Below, one piece after another: positions 29,551 through 38,523 of a DNA stretch of 64,000 nucleotides. A program made the translations under genes and the position numbers. Source of the stretch: Hyphomonadaceae bacterium (GTDB lineage Bacteria; Pseudomonadota; Alphaproteobacteria; Caulobacterales; Hyphomonadaceae); contig JALHLU010000011.1 of assembly GCA_022844345.1 (NCBI GenBank), forward strand, positions 62,001 to 126,000, written 5' to 3'. The notes beneath the pieces are model-generated. The model had not been told where the DNA came from, ran no database searches, and was given only the letters and a program-made list of their open reading frames with translations. The first letter of the stretch is position 1. Each line of letters begins with the position of its first letter.

Positions 29551-29835
29551 CAGTGGTAATCCTCAAGATCGACGTCTGCCAGTAGTCCGCCTTCAACCCT
29601 GAATGTCAGCCGCCAGTTGCCGGTGACCGAGATGGACCAGATCCCGGCACGGTCGCCCTTCAGTTCGTGCAGCCGCCAGCCCGGCAGGGCCTCAAGGCTC
29701 TCCAGGTCTGCTGCGGCGCGGATCGCGGTGAAGATACGGCGAAGGCGCTTCACGTGATCGGCGGGCAACCCTTTTTGACCTGTCGCGCTCGTAGAAATCC
29801 TGAAGCGCCTTGCTCCTGAACGAGCCGATATCCAT
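29550..29835 (-). pseudogene. higB: HigB toxin, frameshifted in an A5 tract
   Basis: HigB (RelE superfamily) cleaves mRNA on the ribosome. From the ATG at 29835 the frame reads MDIGSFRSKALQDFYERDRSK, then runs out of register. The next frame continues as GLPADHVKRLRRIFTA to DVDLEDYH at the end. The two parts join perfectly if one base is removed from the run of five A (29772-29776 on the complementary strand). The result is a 286-nt frame where 285 is expected. A sequencing error, a real inactivation or programmed slippage are all possible. Confidence 0.85.
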
Positions 29836-29858
29836 TCCGCGTTCCCCAACACGCGGAC

Positions 29859-29887
29859 AATGTACGGTAATACCGTACGGACGTCAA
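29859..29887 (-). promoter_or_regulatory. higBA promoter and palindromic operator
   Basis: On the minus strand TTGACG (29887-29882) and TACATT (29864-29859) are 17 bp apart. The spacer holds a perfect 8-bp inverted repeat around one base (29862-29869 with 29871-29878, GTACGGTA/TACCGTAC). This is the expected place for a HigA or HigBA operator giving autorepression. Confidence 0.7.
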
Positions 29888-29896
29888 GGGGTAGCG

Positions 29897-30904
<1,008 letters not shown>

Positions 30905-30971
30905 CGCGATGTTCCTCTGGCGGAACAGGTAGCGGGTGAGGGGCGGAATGTCACCGGGGCGGAAGGTCAGG

Positions 30972-32027
30972 CTAGCTACGTACAACGACGCGGGCTGGGC
31001 CTTCGACGAGGCGGCCGACGATTGCGGCGGTGGGGAAGCCAGCGGCATTGGCGTTGGCGAGGATGGTGTCTGCCGCCGATGGGTCTGCGGCGATGAGGAG
31101 GCCGCCGCTGGTCTGCGGATCGGTGAGAAGGTCTATGCGCCAGGGGTCGAAGTTGGCCGGCAGGACGACGGCCTCGCCATAGCTGTCCCAGTTGCGGGTG
31201 GAGGCGCCGGTGCGGACGCCGGAGCGGGCGAGAGCTTCGACGCCGGGGAGGAGGGGCGGCGCAGCTGTGATCTCGGCGGTGAGGCCGGCGCCGCGCGCCA
31301 TTTCGAGGGTGTGGCCGAGGAGGCCGAAGCCGGTGACGTCGGTGAGGGCGTGGACGCCGGGCGTCTGGCCGAGGTCTTTGCCGAAGGTGTTGAGCTTTGT
31401 GGTGGAGGCGATCATCGCCTCGTAGCCGGCGGCGTCGAGGCGGTCCTGTTTCAGGGCGGCGCTGTAGATGCCGACGCCGAGGGGCTTGGTGAGGATCAGC
31501 ACGTCGCCGGCTTTGCCGGTGCGGTTGGTGAGCAGCCTGCCGGGGTGGACGAGGCCGAGGGCGACGAGGCCGTAGATGGGTTCCTTGCTATCGATCGAAT
31601 GGCCGCCGGCGATGGGGATGCCAGCAGCTGCGCAGACAGAGGCGCCGCCTTCGAGGATTTTCTGGATCATGCCAACGGGCATGGCGCCGACGGGCATGCC
31701 GACGATGGCGAGGGCGAAAATGGGCGTCGCGCCCATGGCGTAGATGTCCGACAGGGCGTTGGTGGCGGCGATGCGGCCGAACTCGAACGGGTCGTCGACG
31801 ACGGGCATGAAGAAGTCGGTTGTGGCGACCAGGGCCTGCTGGTCGTTGAGGCGCCAGACGGCGGCGTCATCCGAGGTTTCCGTGCCGACCAGCAGGTTCG
31901 CGAACGGGGCGGCGCCCGGCATGGTGGACAGGATATCGCGCAGGACGGCGGGCGCGAGCTTGCAGCCGCAGCCGCCGCCGTGGGCGAGCGAGGTGAGACG
32001 GATTTCCTCAGGCATCACGGGGGGCAT
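30972..32027 (-). CDS. selD: selenide, water dikinase
   Basis: SelD makes selenophosphate from selenide and ATP. The 351-residue protein carries the active-site loop [11 protein letters not shown] near residue 20, with Cys (not selenocysteine) at the catalytic position. [26 protein letters not shown] is the ATP/metal block. It is divergent from mnmH, so selenium here is probably used for 2-selenouridine tRNA; selA and selB are not in this window. Confidence 0.95.
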   Translation of the reverse strand: MPPVMPEEIRLTSLAHGGGCGCKLAPAVLRDILSTMPGAAPFANLLVGTETSDDAAVWRLNDQQALVATTDFFMPVVDDPFEFGRIAATNALSDIYAMGATPIFALAIVGMPVGAMPVGMIQKILEGGASVCAAAGIPIAGGHSIDSKEPIYGLVALGLVHPGRLLTNRTGKAGDVLILTKPLGVGIYSAALKQDRLDAAGYEAMIASTTKLNTFGKDLGQTPGVHALTDVTGFGLLGHTLEMARGAGLTAEITAAPPLLPGVEALARSGVRTGASTRNWDSYGEAVVLPANFDPWRIDLLTDPQTSGGLLIAADPSAADTILANANAAGFPTAAIVGRLVEGPARVVVRS

Positions 32028-32068
32028 GGCTGGCTCCTTGCGAGGCGGCTGCAGTCTGATAGCAGGGC

Positions 32069-33163
32069 ATGACGGGGGCCGACAGTGCGGCCCGGAGGTT
32101 TGCGCGGGCAATGTCCAATCCCGGTATCACGGAGGCGGTCGATCCGGGGTCGCTCGGCGCGTACGACATGATCATCGACGTGCGCAGTCCCGCCGAATTT
32201 GCCGAGGATCACATTCCGGGCGCGGTGAACCTGCCCGTGCTGGACAATGACGAGCGCGCCATCGTGGGCACGACTTATGTGCAGGAGTCGCGGTTCCTGG
32301 CGCGGCGGATGGGCGCGGCGCTTGTGGCGAAGAATATCGGGCGGCACCTGGAGACGGCGCTGGCGGCCATGGGGCCGAACTTCAAACCGCTGGTTTATTG
32401 CTGGCGCGGCGGGCAGCGGTCGAACTCGATGGCGCTGGTGCTGGCGCAGGTGGGCTGGCGCGTGATGGTGCTCCAGGGTGGGTACAAGACCTATCGCCGG
32501 GTGGTGCAGAAGCGGTTGTATGAGGATGAGCTGGGGCTGAGGTTCGTGCTGCTGGAAGGCGGGACGGGAACGGGCAAGACGGAGATACTCAATCGCGTGG
32601 GCGCGATGGGCGGGCAGGTGATCGACCTGGAAGGGATCGCCCGGCATCGCGGCTCCCTGTTCGGTGCGCTGGCGGGTACGCCGCAGCCTTCGCAGAAATG
32701 GTTCGAGTCGTGCGTGTTCGATGAGCTCGCGCGGATGGATCCGGCGCGGCCGGTTCTGGTGGAGGCGGAGTCCAGCAAGATCGGCAATCGCACGCTGCCG
32801 CCGGCGGTGTGGCAGGCGATGGAGCGGGCGCCGCGTATCGTGCTGTCGGCGCCGATTGAGGTGCGGGCGGAATATCTGGTGCGCAGCTATCCCGATGTGA
32901 TCGCGGATCGCGCGTTCCTGGAGCAGGTGTTATCGCGGCTGGAGGTTTATCCGGGGCGCAAGCAGCTGGCGACATGGCGCGAGCTGGCGGATGTGGGGGC
33001 GTATGCCGAGCTGGTGAGGCATGTGGTGGAGCGGCACTACGACCCGTCCTACACGCGGTTCAGTGGGCGGGATCAGAGGCCGAAGGTAGCGACGCTGGAG
33101 CTGGCATCGCTGGATGAGGCGGCGCAGGACGCGGCGGCGCGGCGGATCGCTGGATTGCTATGA
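32069..33163 (+). CDS. mnmH: tRNA 2-selenouridine synthase
   Basis: MnmH (SelU, 364 residues) replaces sulfur of 2-thiouridine at the tRNA wobble position by selenium. A rhodanese domain with [17 protein letters not shown] and the catalytic Cys in YCWRGGQRS comes first (about residues 30-140). A P-loop GGTGTGKTE follows (about residue 170). It is divergent from selD with a 41-nt spacer. ATG at 32111 is an alternative start. Confidence 0.95.
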   Translation: MTGADSAARRFARAMSNPGITEAVDPGSLGAYDMIIDVRSPAEFAEDHIPGAVNLPVLDNDERAIVGTTYVQESRFLARRMGAALVAKNIGRHLETALAAMGPNFKPLVYCWRGGQRSNSMALVLAQVGWRVMVLQGGYKTYRRVVQKRLYEDELGLRFVLLEGGTGTGKTEILNRVGAMGGQVIDLEGIARHRGSLFGALAGTPQPSQKWFESCVFDELARMDPARPVLVEAESSKIGNRTLPPAVWQAMERAPRIVLSAPIEVRAEYLVRSYPDVIADRAFLEQVLSRLEVYPGRKQLATWRELADVGAYAELVRHVVERHYDPSYTRFSGRDQRPKVATLELASLDEAAQDAAARRIAGLL

Positions 33164-33198
33164 TCTGATCGTGTTAGGGCGAAGTGGTTCGCCTTGCA

Positions 33199-33320
33199 CC
33201 GCTCATTCCGACGAAAGTCGGAATCCAGGAACGGTGTTGCGATGCCAACAGGCTTGAAGCTGCAAGCTGGAACAAGCCTTGCCGTCAGCCCTGGGTCCCG
33301 ACTTTCGTCGGGACGAGCGG
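33199..33320. repeat. nested palindromic intergenic repeat
   Basis: Two inverted arms (33199-33229 and 33290-33320) each hold a self-palindrome (TTCCGACGAAAGTCGGAA and TCCCGACTTTCGTCGGGA). Inside there is a further AGGCTTG/CAAGCCT pair. Together they could fold into a long cruciform. The pattern is like the abundant small palindromes of alphaproteobacterial intergenic DNA. It fills the 204-bp gap between mnmH and a GNAT gene. Confidence 0.75.
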
Positions 33321-33367
33321 GGATGGAGCTGTGCTTACACCCAATCTGATTCCGCTCCAGAGACGGC

Positions 33368-33928
33368 CTAACGCCCGCGCTTCACCTTGCGCTGCATGAA
33401 GCAGCGGAGGCGGACGTCCATGGTGGTGCGCTGGAGTTCGCGGATTTCTTCCTGCCAGTCCTGCAGGCGCCAGACGGGCACCTCGCGGAAGCCGAGCTTG
33501 CGGTAGAAGGGGCCGTTCCAGGGAACTTTGCGGAAGGTCGACAGGGAGACGCGCTTGAAGGCGCGGGCTTCGGCTTCCTGCAGACAGCGGCGGACGAGGC
33601 GGGCGCCGATGCCGCGCCGGCCATGGCGGGGCAGAACGGAAAGCTGGTCGAGATAGAGATCCTCGCCCCGGTCTGAACAGAGGGCGAAACCCACAAGTTC
33701 TTCACGGTCATCGACGGCGACCCAGATGAGGCCATCGCCGAATCCGCGGCGCAGGCGGTCTTCCGGGATGGGCTGGGTCGGCTCGCCCAGGGGGCCGAAA
33801 TCGATGAGGCCGGTGCCGCGGAAGAGCGTTGCGGAAGCAAGGTCTATGTTCTGGAGTTCCCCGATCTCGTTCCCGCGCGCGGGCCGCACGCGATATTGCG
33901 GCGCGGTTTCTGAGATCAAAGTCGCCAT
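33368..33928 (-). CDS. GNAT-family N-acetyltransferase
   Basis: This 186-residue protein has acetyl-CoA motif A as LDQLSVLPRHGRRGIGARLVRRCLQEA (about residues 91-117). The C-terminus is basic and carries WRLQDWQEEIRELQRT. The frame is open upstream for a further 1.1 kb because it is antisense to the acyl-CoA dehydrogenase gene, but the family start is the ATG at 33928. The substrate is unknown. Confidence 0.85.
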   Translation of the reverse strand: MATLISETAPQYRVRPARGNEIGELQNIDLASATLFRGTGLIDFGPLGEPTQPIPEDRLRRGFGDGLIWVAVDDREELVGFALCSDRGEDLYLDQLSVLPRHGRRGIGARLVRRCLQEAEARAFKRVSLSTFRKVPWNGPFYRKLGFREVPVWRLQDWQEEIRELQRTTMDVRLRCFMQRKVKRGR

Positions 33929-34027
33929 GGGGAAGCCAGCCTGTCGCGGGTCTTTTATGGATGGAACTGGAGTACGCATGGAACGCCGCGTATGAATAGC
34001 CCGTGAACCAGCAACGGAACAGGCCGC

Positions 34028-35164
34028 ATGACAGCGCTGACCCCTGAACAGATTTTGATTCGACAGACGGCGGCAGACTTTGCGGCTGAGAAACTCAGGC
34101 CTTTCGCGGCCGAGTGGGATGAAAAGAAACACTTTCCTGTGGACGTGATCCGCGAGGCCGCGGGGCTGGGCTTTGCCGGGCTTTATGTGAACGAGGATGT
34201 GGGCGGATCGGCCCTGTCGCGTTTTGATGCGGTGCTGGTTTTCGAGCAACTGTCGCAGGGCTGCATTTCGACGGCGGCGTATATTTCCATCCACAACATG
34301 TGCTCGTGGATGATCGATCGTTTCGCTAGCGATGAGATGCGGAAGGAATGGCTGCCGGGCCTGACCTCGATGGAGTTCCTCTCGTCTTACTGCCTGACCG
34401 AGCCGGGTTCGGGGTCGGATGCGGCGGGGCTGAAGACGCGGGCCGTGAAGGATGGGGGGGATTATGTCCTCAACGGATCGAAGCAGTTCATTTCGGCGGC
34501 GGGGGTGAGCGACGTCTACGTCGTGATGGCGCGGACGGGGCAGGACGGGCCAAAGGGCGTGTCGGCCTTCATCGTGAAGAAGACGGACAAGGGTATCTCG
34601 TTCGGCGCGAACGAGAAGAAGATGGGCTGGAACTCGCAGCCGACGCGGCAGGTGATCTTCGAGGATGTACGCATCCCCGAGAGCCGGCGCATCGGCGCGG
34701 AGGGCGATGGCTTCCGCTTTGCGATGGCGGGGCTGGACGGCGGGCGGCTGAACATCGCGGCTTGCTCGCTGGGCGGGATGCAGGAGGCGCTGGACAAGGC
34801 GCTGGCCTATACGCGCGAGCGCAAGCAGTTCGGCCAGGCGATTGCGGACTTCCAGGCGAGCCAGTTCAAGCTGGCCGATATGGAGACCGAGACGCAGGCG
34901 GCGCGCATGATGCTGTACAACGCGGCGCAGGAGCTGGATGCGAAGACACCGATGGCGACGCGCTGGTGTGCGATGGCCAAGCGCTTCGTGACGGACACGG
35001 GCTTCAAGGTGGCCAACGACGCGCTGCAGCTGCATGGCGGCTATGGGTATCTCAGCGACTATGGCGTGGAGCGGATAGTTCGGGACTTGCGGGTGCACCA
35101 GATCCTTGAGGGCACGAACGAGATCATGCGGGTGATCGTGAGCCGGGATATGTTGAGGCAGTAG
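34028..35164 (+). CDS. acyl-CoA dehydrogenase (isobutyryl-CoA dehydrogenase-like)
   Basis: This 378-residue FAD enzyme introduces an alpha-beta double bond in acyl-CoA. Family blocks are YCLTEPGSGSDAAGLKTRA (about residues 122-140), FGQAIADFQASQFKLADM and the C-terminal QILEGTNEIMRVIVSRDML with the catalytic glutamate region. With the nearby 3-hydroxyisobutyryl-CoA hydrolase a role in valine breakdown is likely. The last 101 nt are duplicated after the GFA gene at 35616. Confidence 0.93.
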   Translation: MTALTPEQILIRQTAADFAAEKLRPFAAEWDEKKHFPVDVIREAAGLGFAGLYVNEDVGGSALSRFDAVLVFEQLSQGCISTAAYISIHNMCSWMIDRFASDEMRKEWLPGLTSMEFLSSYCLTEPGSGSDAAGLKTRAVKDGGDYVLNGSKQFISAAGVSDVYVVMARTGQDGPKGVSAFIVKKTDKGISFGANEKKMGWNSQPTRQVIFEDVRIPESRRIGAEGDGFRFAMAGLDGGRLNIAACSLGGMQEALDKALAYTRERKQFGQAIADFQASQFKLADMETETQAARMMLYNAAQELDAKTPMATRWCAMAKRFVTDTGFKVANDALQLHGGYGYLSDYGVERIVRDLRVHQILEGTNEIMRVIVSRDMLRQ

Positions 35165-35166
35165 GG
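35066..35166 (+). repeat. direct repeat, copy A (3' end of acyl-CoA dehydrogenase gene)
   Basis: This segment matches 35616-35716 with an offset of 550 nt. The last 57 nt are identical, while eight differences fall within the first 45 nt, and all are synonymous. Confidence 0.95.
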
Positions 35167-35170
35167 TGTG

Positions 35171-35199
35171 GTCATGCTCTGGACAGGCCCGAGCATGAC
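35171..35199. repeat. small palindrome between acyl-CoA dehydrogenase and GFA genes
   Basis: A 9-bp inverted repeat (GTCATGCTC at 35171-35179 with GAGCATGAC at 35191-35199) has an 11-nt loop. It resembles short dispersed palindromes seen in alphaproteobacteria. It could also fold as a terminator-like stem, but a U-tract is lacking. Confidence 0.55.
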
Positions 35200-35214
35200 A
35201 GGGTGGTGGAGGCT

Positions 35215-35613
35215 ATGTTGTTGGAAGGTTCCTGTCTCTGCGGCTCGGCGCGCTGGCGGTTTGATGGCGTTCCGGAGTCGGCGACGATCTGTAATTGTTC
35301 GGCGTGCCGGCGGTATGGGACGTTGTGGGCGTATGACTTCGAGGGTGAGCGCATTCACGTTTCGGGGGAGACGCGGCCGTACATGCGGCGGCCGGAGTCC
35401 GTTCTGAGTTTCGATTTCTGTGGGACGTGCGGGTGCGTTGTCTGCTGGCGATCGACGCGGCTGGACGAGGATGGCAAGCGTCGGATTGCGGTCAACCTGC
35501 GGCTGGCGGAGCCTGAGGCGGTGGGGCACATCGTGCTCGATATCTTTGATGGATTGGATACGTTCGAGGATCTGCCGCGTGATGGGCGGTGTGTTGTGCA
35601 TGTGTGGGCGTGA
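35215..35613 (+). CDS. GFA family protein (Mss4-like zinc fold)
   Basis: This 132-residue protein shows GSCLCGSARW, then CNCSACRRYG, then DFCGTCGCVVCW: the cysteine pattern of the glutathione-dependent formaldehyde-activating family, which binds zinc. Most members have no proven reaction. It is enclosed by the direct repeat 35066-35166/35616-35716, as if inserted after the acyl-CoA dehydrogenase gene. The start is uncertain: GTG at 35203 or ATG at 35215. Confidence 0.88.
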   Translation: MLLEGSCLCGSARWRFDGVPESATICNCSACRRYGTLWAYDFEGERIHVSGETRPYMRRPESVLSFDFCGTCGCVVCWRSTRLDEDGKRRIAVNLRLAEPEAVGHIVLDIFDGLDTFEDLPRDGRCVVHVWA

Positions 35614-35615
35614 CA

Positions 35616-35716
35616 GTGGAGCGGATCGTGCGCGATCTGCGCGTGCATCAGATCCTAGAGGGCACGAACGAGATCATGCGGGTGATCGTGAGCCGGGATA
35701 TGTTGAGGCAGTAGGG
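35616..35716 (+). pseudogene. acyl-CoA dehydrogenase 3' remnant (direct repeat, copy B)
   Basis: This encodes the last 33 residues of the upstream dehydrogenase (VERIVRDLRVHQ to the TAG stop) without any start. The peptide is identical to copy A, while its first 15 codons differ at eight wobble or synonymous positions. It ends directly at the start codon of the following membrane-protein gene. It looks like the relic of an allele that was displaced when the GFA segment entered. Confidence 0.9.
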
Positions 35717-36139
35717 ATGCCAAAGATCGAGCGATCGCGCACCTTGTTGGCTGGATTGCTGATCTGGTTGGGCTCTCTTGTCGCCTACTGCCTGCTGCAG
35801 ACAATTGCGAACAAGGTGAACGTTCAGGTTCAGGATGCTCTGCTTCTGGCGTTGCCGGCTGTGCAGGTCATCACGGTTGTCTGGGCACTCAGAACCGGGC
35901 CGCCTCTGCGACTCGCCGTTCGGGTTGCGTTGGGTGGCGCCGCAGCGTGGACGTTCGGAGGTCTGTATCAGATCTATTTTGCTGAGATCATCGTCCAAAC
36001 CCTTCACATCTGGGATCGCCACGAAGGCGGTCTTCAGCCCATGATATCGCTCATAGGCTTTCTGGCCCTGCTCGGTGTGTTCGGCGCACTGATTGCGGCG
36101 GCTTTGTTGGGCGCGAGACGTCGCGCTCGTGCGCGATAG
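35717..36139 (+). CDS. membrane protein of unknown function
   Basis: I do not recognise this 140-residue protein. Four hydrophobic segments are visible (about residues 10-30, 42-60, 68-88, 110-132), and the C-terminus is Arg-rich (ARRRARAR). The ATG at 35717 lies immediately after the dehydrogenase remnant, so it was presumably once the neighbour of an intact dehydrogenase gene. Confidence 0.7.
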   Translation: MPKIERSRTLLAGLLIWLGSLVAYCLLQTIANKVNVQVQDALLLALPAVQVITVVWALRTGPPLRLAVRVALGGAAAWTFGGLYQIYFAEIIVQTLHIWDRHEGGLQPMISLIGFLALLGVFGALIAAALLGARRRARAR

Positions 36140-36157
36140 CTAGCGTGAGGGAAATTG

Positions 36158-36628
36158 GTGACCCACCCCTTCGATCCCTTCTCCCGTCCCCTCGTTCCCA
36201 AGCGCGGCTTCGATCAGCTCGAAGTCGGCGAGCGGTATCCATGTCCCGCGCGCACGCTGACCGATGCGCACTTCTCGGCGTTTCAGCTGCTCTCGGGCGA
36301 CAATCATCCGATCCATTATGACCGGCCTTACTGCGAGGCGGCGGGACATCGTGACCTGCTGGCGCATGGGCTGCACCTGCTCACGCTGACGGCAGCGGGG
36401 GCGGGGTTGTTTCCGCATGTGATCGGCAATGACCTGATCGGGTTCGTCGAGGTGAGCGCGAAATTCCTCAAGGCGGTCTATCCGGGCGACACGCTTTATC
36501 CGCTGCTGGAGATCACGGCGCTTGAGCGGCAGCGGACGACGGGCGTCGTACGGATGAAGGCGACGATCCATAACCAGGATTCGGTGCTGGTTCTTGAGGG
36601 CGCACACGCCTACCTGCTGAGGCTTTAG
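36158..36628 (+). CDS. MaoC-like (R)-hydratase
   Basis: This 156-residue hot-dog protein carries the catalytic motif FQLLSGDNHPIHYDRPYCEAAG with Asp and His, followed by AHGLHLL. Such enzymes hydrate enoyl-CoA with R-stereochemistry. I prefer GTG at 36158 with GAGGG upstream; TTG at 36155 is also open. It lies near acyl-CoA catabolism genes. Confidence 0.85.
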   Translation: MTHPFDPFSRPLVPKRGFDQLEVGERYPCPARTLTDAHFSAFQLLSGDNHPIHYDRPYCEAAGHRDLLAHGLHLLTLTAAGAGLFPHVIGNDLIGFVEVSAKFLKAVYPGDTLYPLLEITALERQRTTGVVRMKATIHNQDSVLVLEGAHAYLLRL

Positions 36629-36708
36629 AGCCCGACAGCTGCGACAAGCTGGCCCGGCGGGTTTGATCCAGGTCCTATCGCTGGCGCGGAAACGTGCTAC
36701 CGGACGCC

Positions 36709-36942
36709 ATGACCAGCGCAATGGAATGCCTCCTGGAAGCCGAGAGCTGCCTGACGGCGGCGCAGGTTGCCGTCGATCCCGCCGAGCGCGCGGAATACCT
36801 GCGCCAGTCAGCCTGCTATCGCAATCTGGCGCTGGAGCTGATGCGGAACGCGCCCGGCGCCGATCCGGCCTTTTCACTCCGGGGCGCAGATGATCCATGT
36901 GCGCCCGAATGCCCCGAAGCATCAAAACGGCGGGCCGGCTGA
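36709..36942 (+). CDS. small hypothetical protein
   Basis: This 77-residue protein is not recognised. It is helical and Ala/Glu-rich, with CLLEAESCLTAAQVAVDPAERAEYLRQSACYRNLALEL, which looks like one tetratricopeptide-type helical hairpin. Several cysteines are present. It starts 80 nt after the MaoC-like gene. Confidence 0.55.
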   Translation: MTSAMECLLEAESCLTAAQVAVDPAERAEYLRQSACYRNLALELMRNAPGADPAFSLRGADDPCAPECPEASKRRAG

Positions 36943-36946
36943 GGCG

Positions 36947-37165
36947 TCAGCCGAGACCCAGCGCCGTGCGGACGGCCGGGTTATCCGACAGCACGATGCG
37001 GCCTAGCCAGGCGGCGAGTTTTTCGGCGCCCTCGGGCGTGTCGCCGAAGCGTTCGACTTCAGCGTCGATCAGTATGACCGGGTCGCCGTCGAACATGTCG
37101 TCGGCGTGGCGATAGATCTCGACGCGGTTGGCGCGCGCATCGAAGCGTACGGTGTGCCAGCGCAT
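36947..37165 (-). CDS. small hypothetical protein
   Basis: This 72-residue protein begins MRWHTVRFDARANRVEIYRH and is acidic in the middle. No family is recognised. The ATG at 37165 has a strong AAGGAGG about 8 nt upstream, which supports it over a TTG at 37201. It converges on the small gene at 36709. Confidence 0.6.
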   Translation of the reverse strand: MRWHTVRFDARANRVEIYRHADDMFDGDPVILIDAEVERFGDTPEGAEKLAAWLGRIVLSDNPAVRTALGLG

Positions 37166-37406
37166 GGCGGCCGCCTCCTTGTTCCCAATCCGGGTTCGCA
37201 ATGTTCACGCGTACAACGACGGGACCTGCGCCTTCAGGCGTCTGGCCGCAGGGCGATGGGCGGCGGCCTTGCCGGGCGGTTATCGCCCTTGCCATGGCCG
37301 CTCGCGCCATCGTCCTGCGTCGCAAGGCCAGTTCTTCGGCTGATTCCGTGACAGTTGGGATTCGTGCGTCCGGCATGGTAGGCCGCCGGAAACGGAGGGT
37401 CCCGAC

Positions 37407-38450
37407 ATGGCCGAAGTCATCATCCATCGCGAGGGCGTTGCGGGGCGGATAACGCTTAACCGGCCGCAGGCGCTGCATGCGCTGAACGAGGAAATGTGCC
37501 TCGCCATGGACGCGGCGCTGAAGCTGTGGGCGGACGATCCCGAGATCGAGCTTGTGGTGGTGGATCACGCGGCGGGCTCGCGGGGGTTCTGTGCGGGCGG
37601 CGATATCCGCATGCTGGCCGAGAGCGGGGCGGCGGATGGGAGTGCGGCGCAGGCGTTCTTCCGCGCCGAGTATCGGCTTAACACGCGGATCAAGAATTAT
37701 CCCAAGCCCTATGTGGCGTTCATGGACGGCGTCACCATGGGCGGGGGCGTGGGGATTTCAGTGCATGGCTCGCATCGTGTTGCAACGGAGCGGACACTGT
37801 TTGCGATGCCGGAGACGGGGATCGGATTGTTCCCGGATGTGGGCGGGGGATGGTTCCTGCCGCGGCTGGGCCCGCCGCTGGGCATGTGGCTGGCGCTGAC
37901 GGGGGAGCGGCTGAAGGGCGGCGACGTATGCGCGGCGGGGATCGCAACGCAGTTTGTGGAGTCGGGCGTTGTCGATGCGTTGAAGCATCAGGTCTGCGAT
38001 GGCGGGCTGGAGATGCTGGAGGCGATGGAGTGGGACGAGGCTGGATCGTTCGAGAAGCATCTTGAAGTGATCGAGCGCTGCTTCTGGAAACCTACGGTGG
38101 AAGAGGTTGTGCTGGCGCTGGAGGCGGAGACGTCGCATGCGGTTTCGGGCGAGTGGGCCAAGAAGCAGCTGGAGACGCTGAAGACCAAATCGCCGCGTAC
38201 GCTGAAGGTTGCGCACCGGCAGCTGGCGCTAGGACTGCAGGCGAAGACATTCGAGGACAATATGCGCATGGAGTTCCGCATCGGCTGCCGGCAGGTGCAC
38301 AGCCACGACTTCCAGGAAGGCGTGCGCGCAGTGATCATCGACAAGGATAACGCGCCGAAGTGGGACCCGCCTGCGCTGTCGGGCGTCAGCGAGCGGATGC
38401 TGGACGAGGTGTTCGCGCCGCTGGGGGATGATGAGCTAACGTTCGGTTGA
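37407..38450 (+). CDS. 3-hydroxyisobutyryl-CoA hydrolase (crotonase fold)
   Basis: This 347-residue protein shows crotonase blocks FCAGGDIRML and MDGVTMGGGVGISVHGSHRVATE, and then ETGIGLFPDVGGGWFLPRL, which distinguishes the hydrolase from simple hydratases. It frees 3-hydroxyisobutyrate in valine degradation. It ends at a strong terminator (38474). An acyl-CoA dehydrogenase of the isobutyryl type lies 2.2 kb upstream. Confidence 0.92.
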   Translation: MAEVIIHREGVAGRITLNRPQALHALNEEMCLAMDAALKLWADDPEIELVVVDHAAGSRGFCAGGDIRMLAESGAADGSAAQAFFRAEYRLNTRIKNYPKPYVAFMDGVTMGGGVGISVHGSHRVATERTLFAMPETGIGLFPDVGGGWFLPRLGPPLGMWLALTGERLKGGDVCAAGIATQFVESGVVDALKHQVCDGGLEMLEAMEWDEAGSFEKHLEVIERCFWKPTVEEVVLALEAETSHAVSGEWAKKQLETLKTKSPRTLKVAHRQLALGLQAKTFEDNMRMEFRIGCRQVHSHDFQEGVRAVIIDKDNAPKWDPPALSGVSERMLDEVFAPLGDDELTFG

Positions 38451-38473
38451 ACGCTTTGCGAACTCCCAAAAGT

Positions 38474-38509
38474 AAAAGGCCCGCTGGCGAAAGCGGGCCT
38501 TTTGTTTTT
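38474..38509 (+). terminator. rho-independent terminator
   Basis: A 12-bp stem (38474-38485 with 38492-38503) has a GGCGAA loop. It is flanked by A-rich and T-rich ends, so it can serve both the hydrolase and the convergent MFS gene. Confidence 0.85.
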
Positions 38510-38523
38510 CCGTGCGTCGCAAC

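Noticed and set aside
30936-32072. 378-codon plus-strand Gly/Asp-rich frame
   Set aside because: Shadow of selD.
33929-35098. Upstream extension of the minus-strand GNAT frame
   Set aside because: It is antisense to the acyl-CoA dehydrogenase gene, and the acetyltransferase homology begins at the ATG at 33928.
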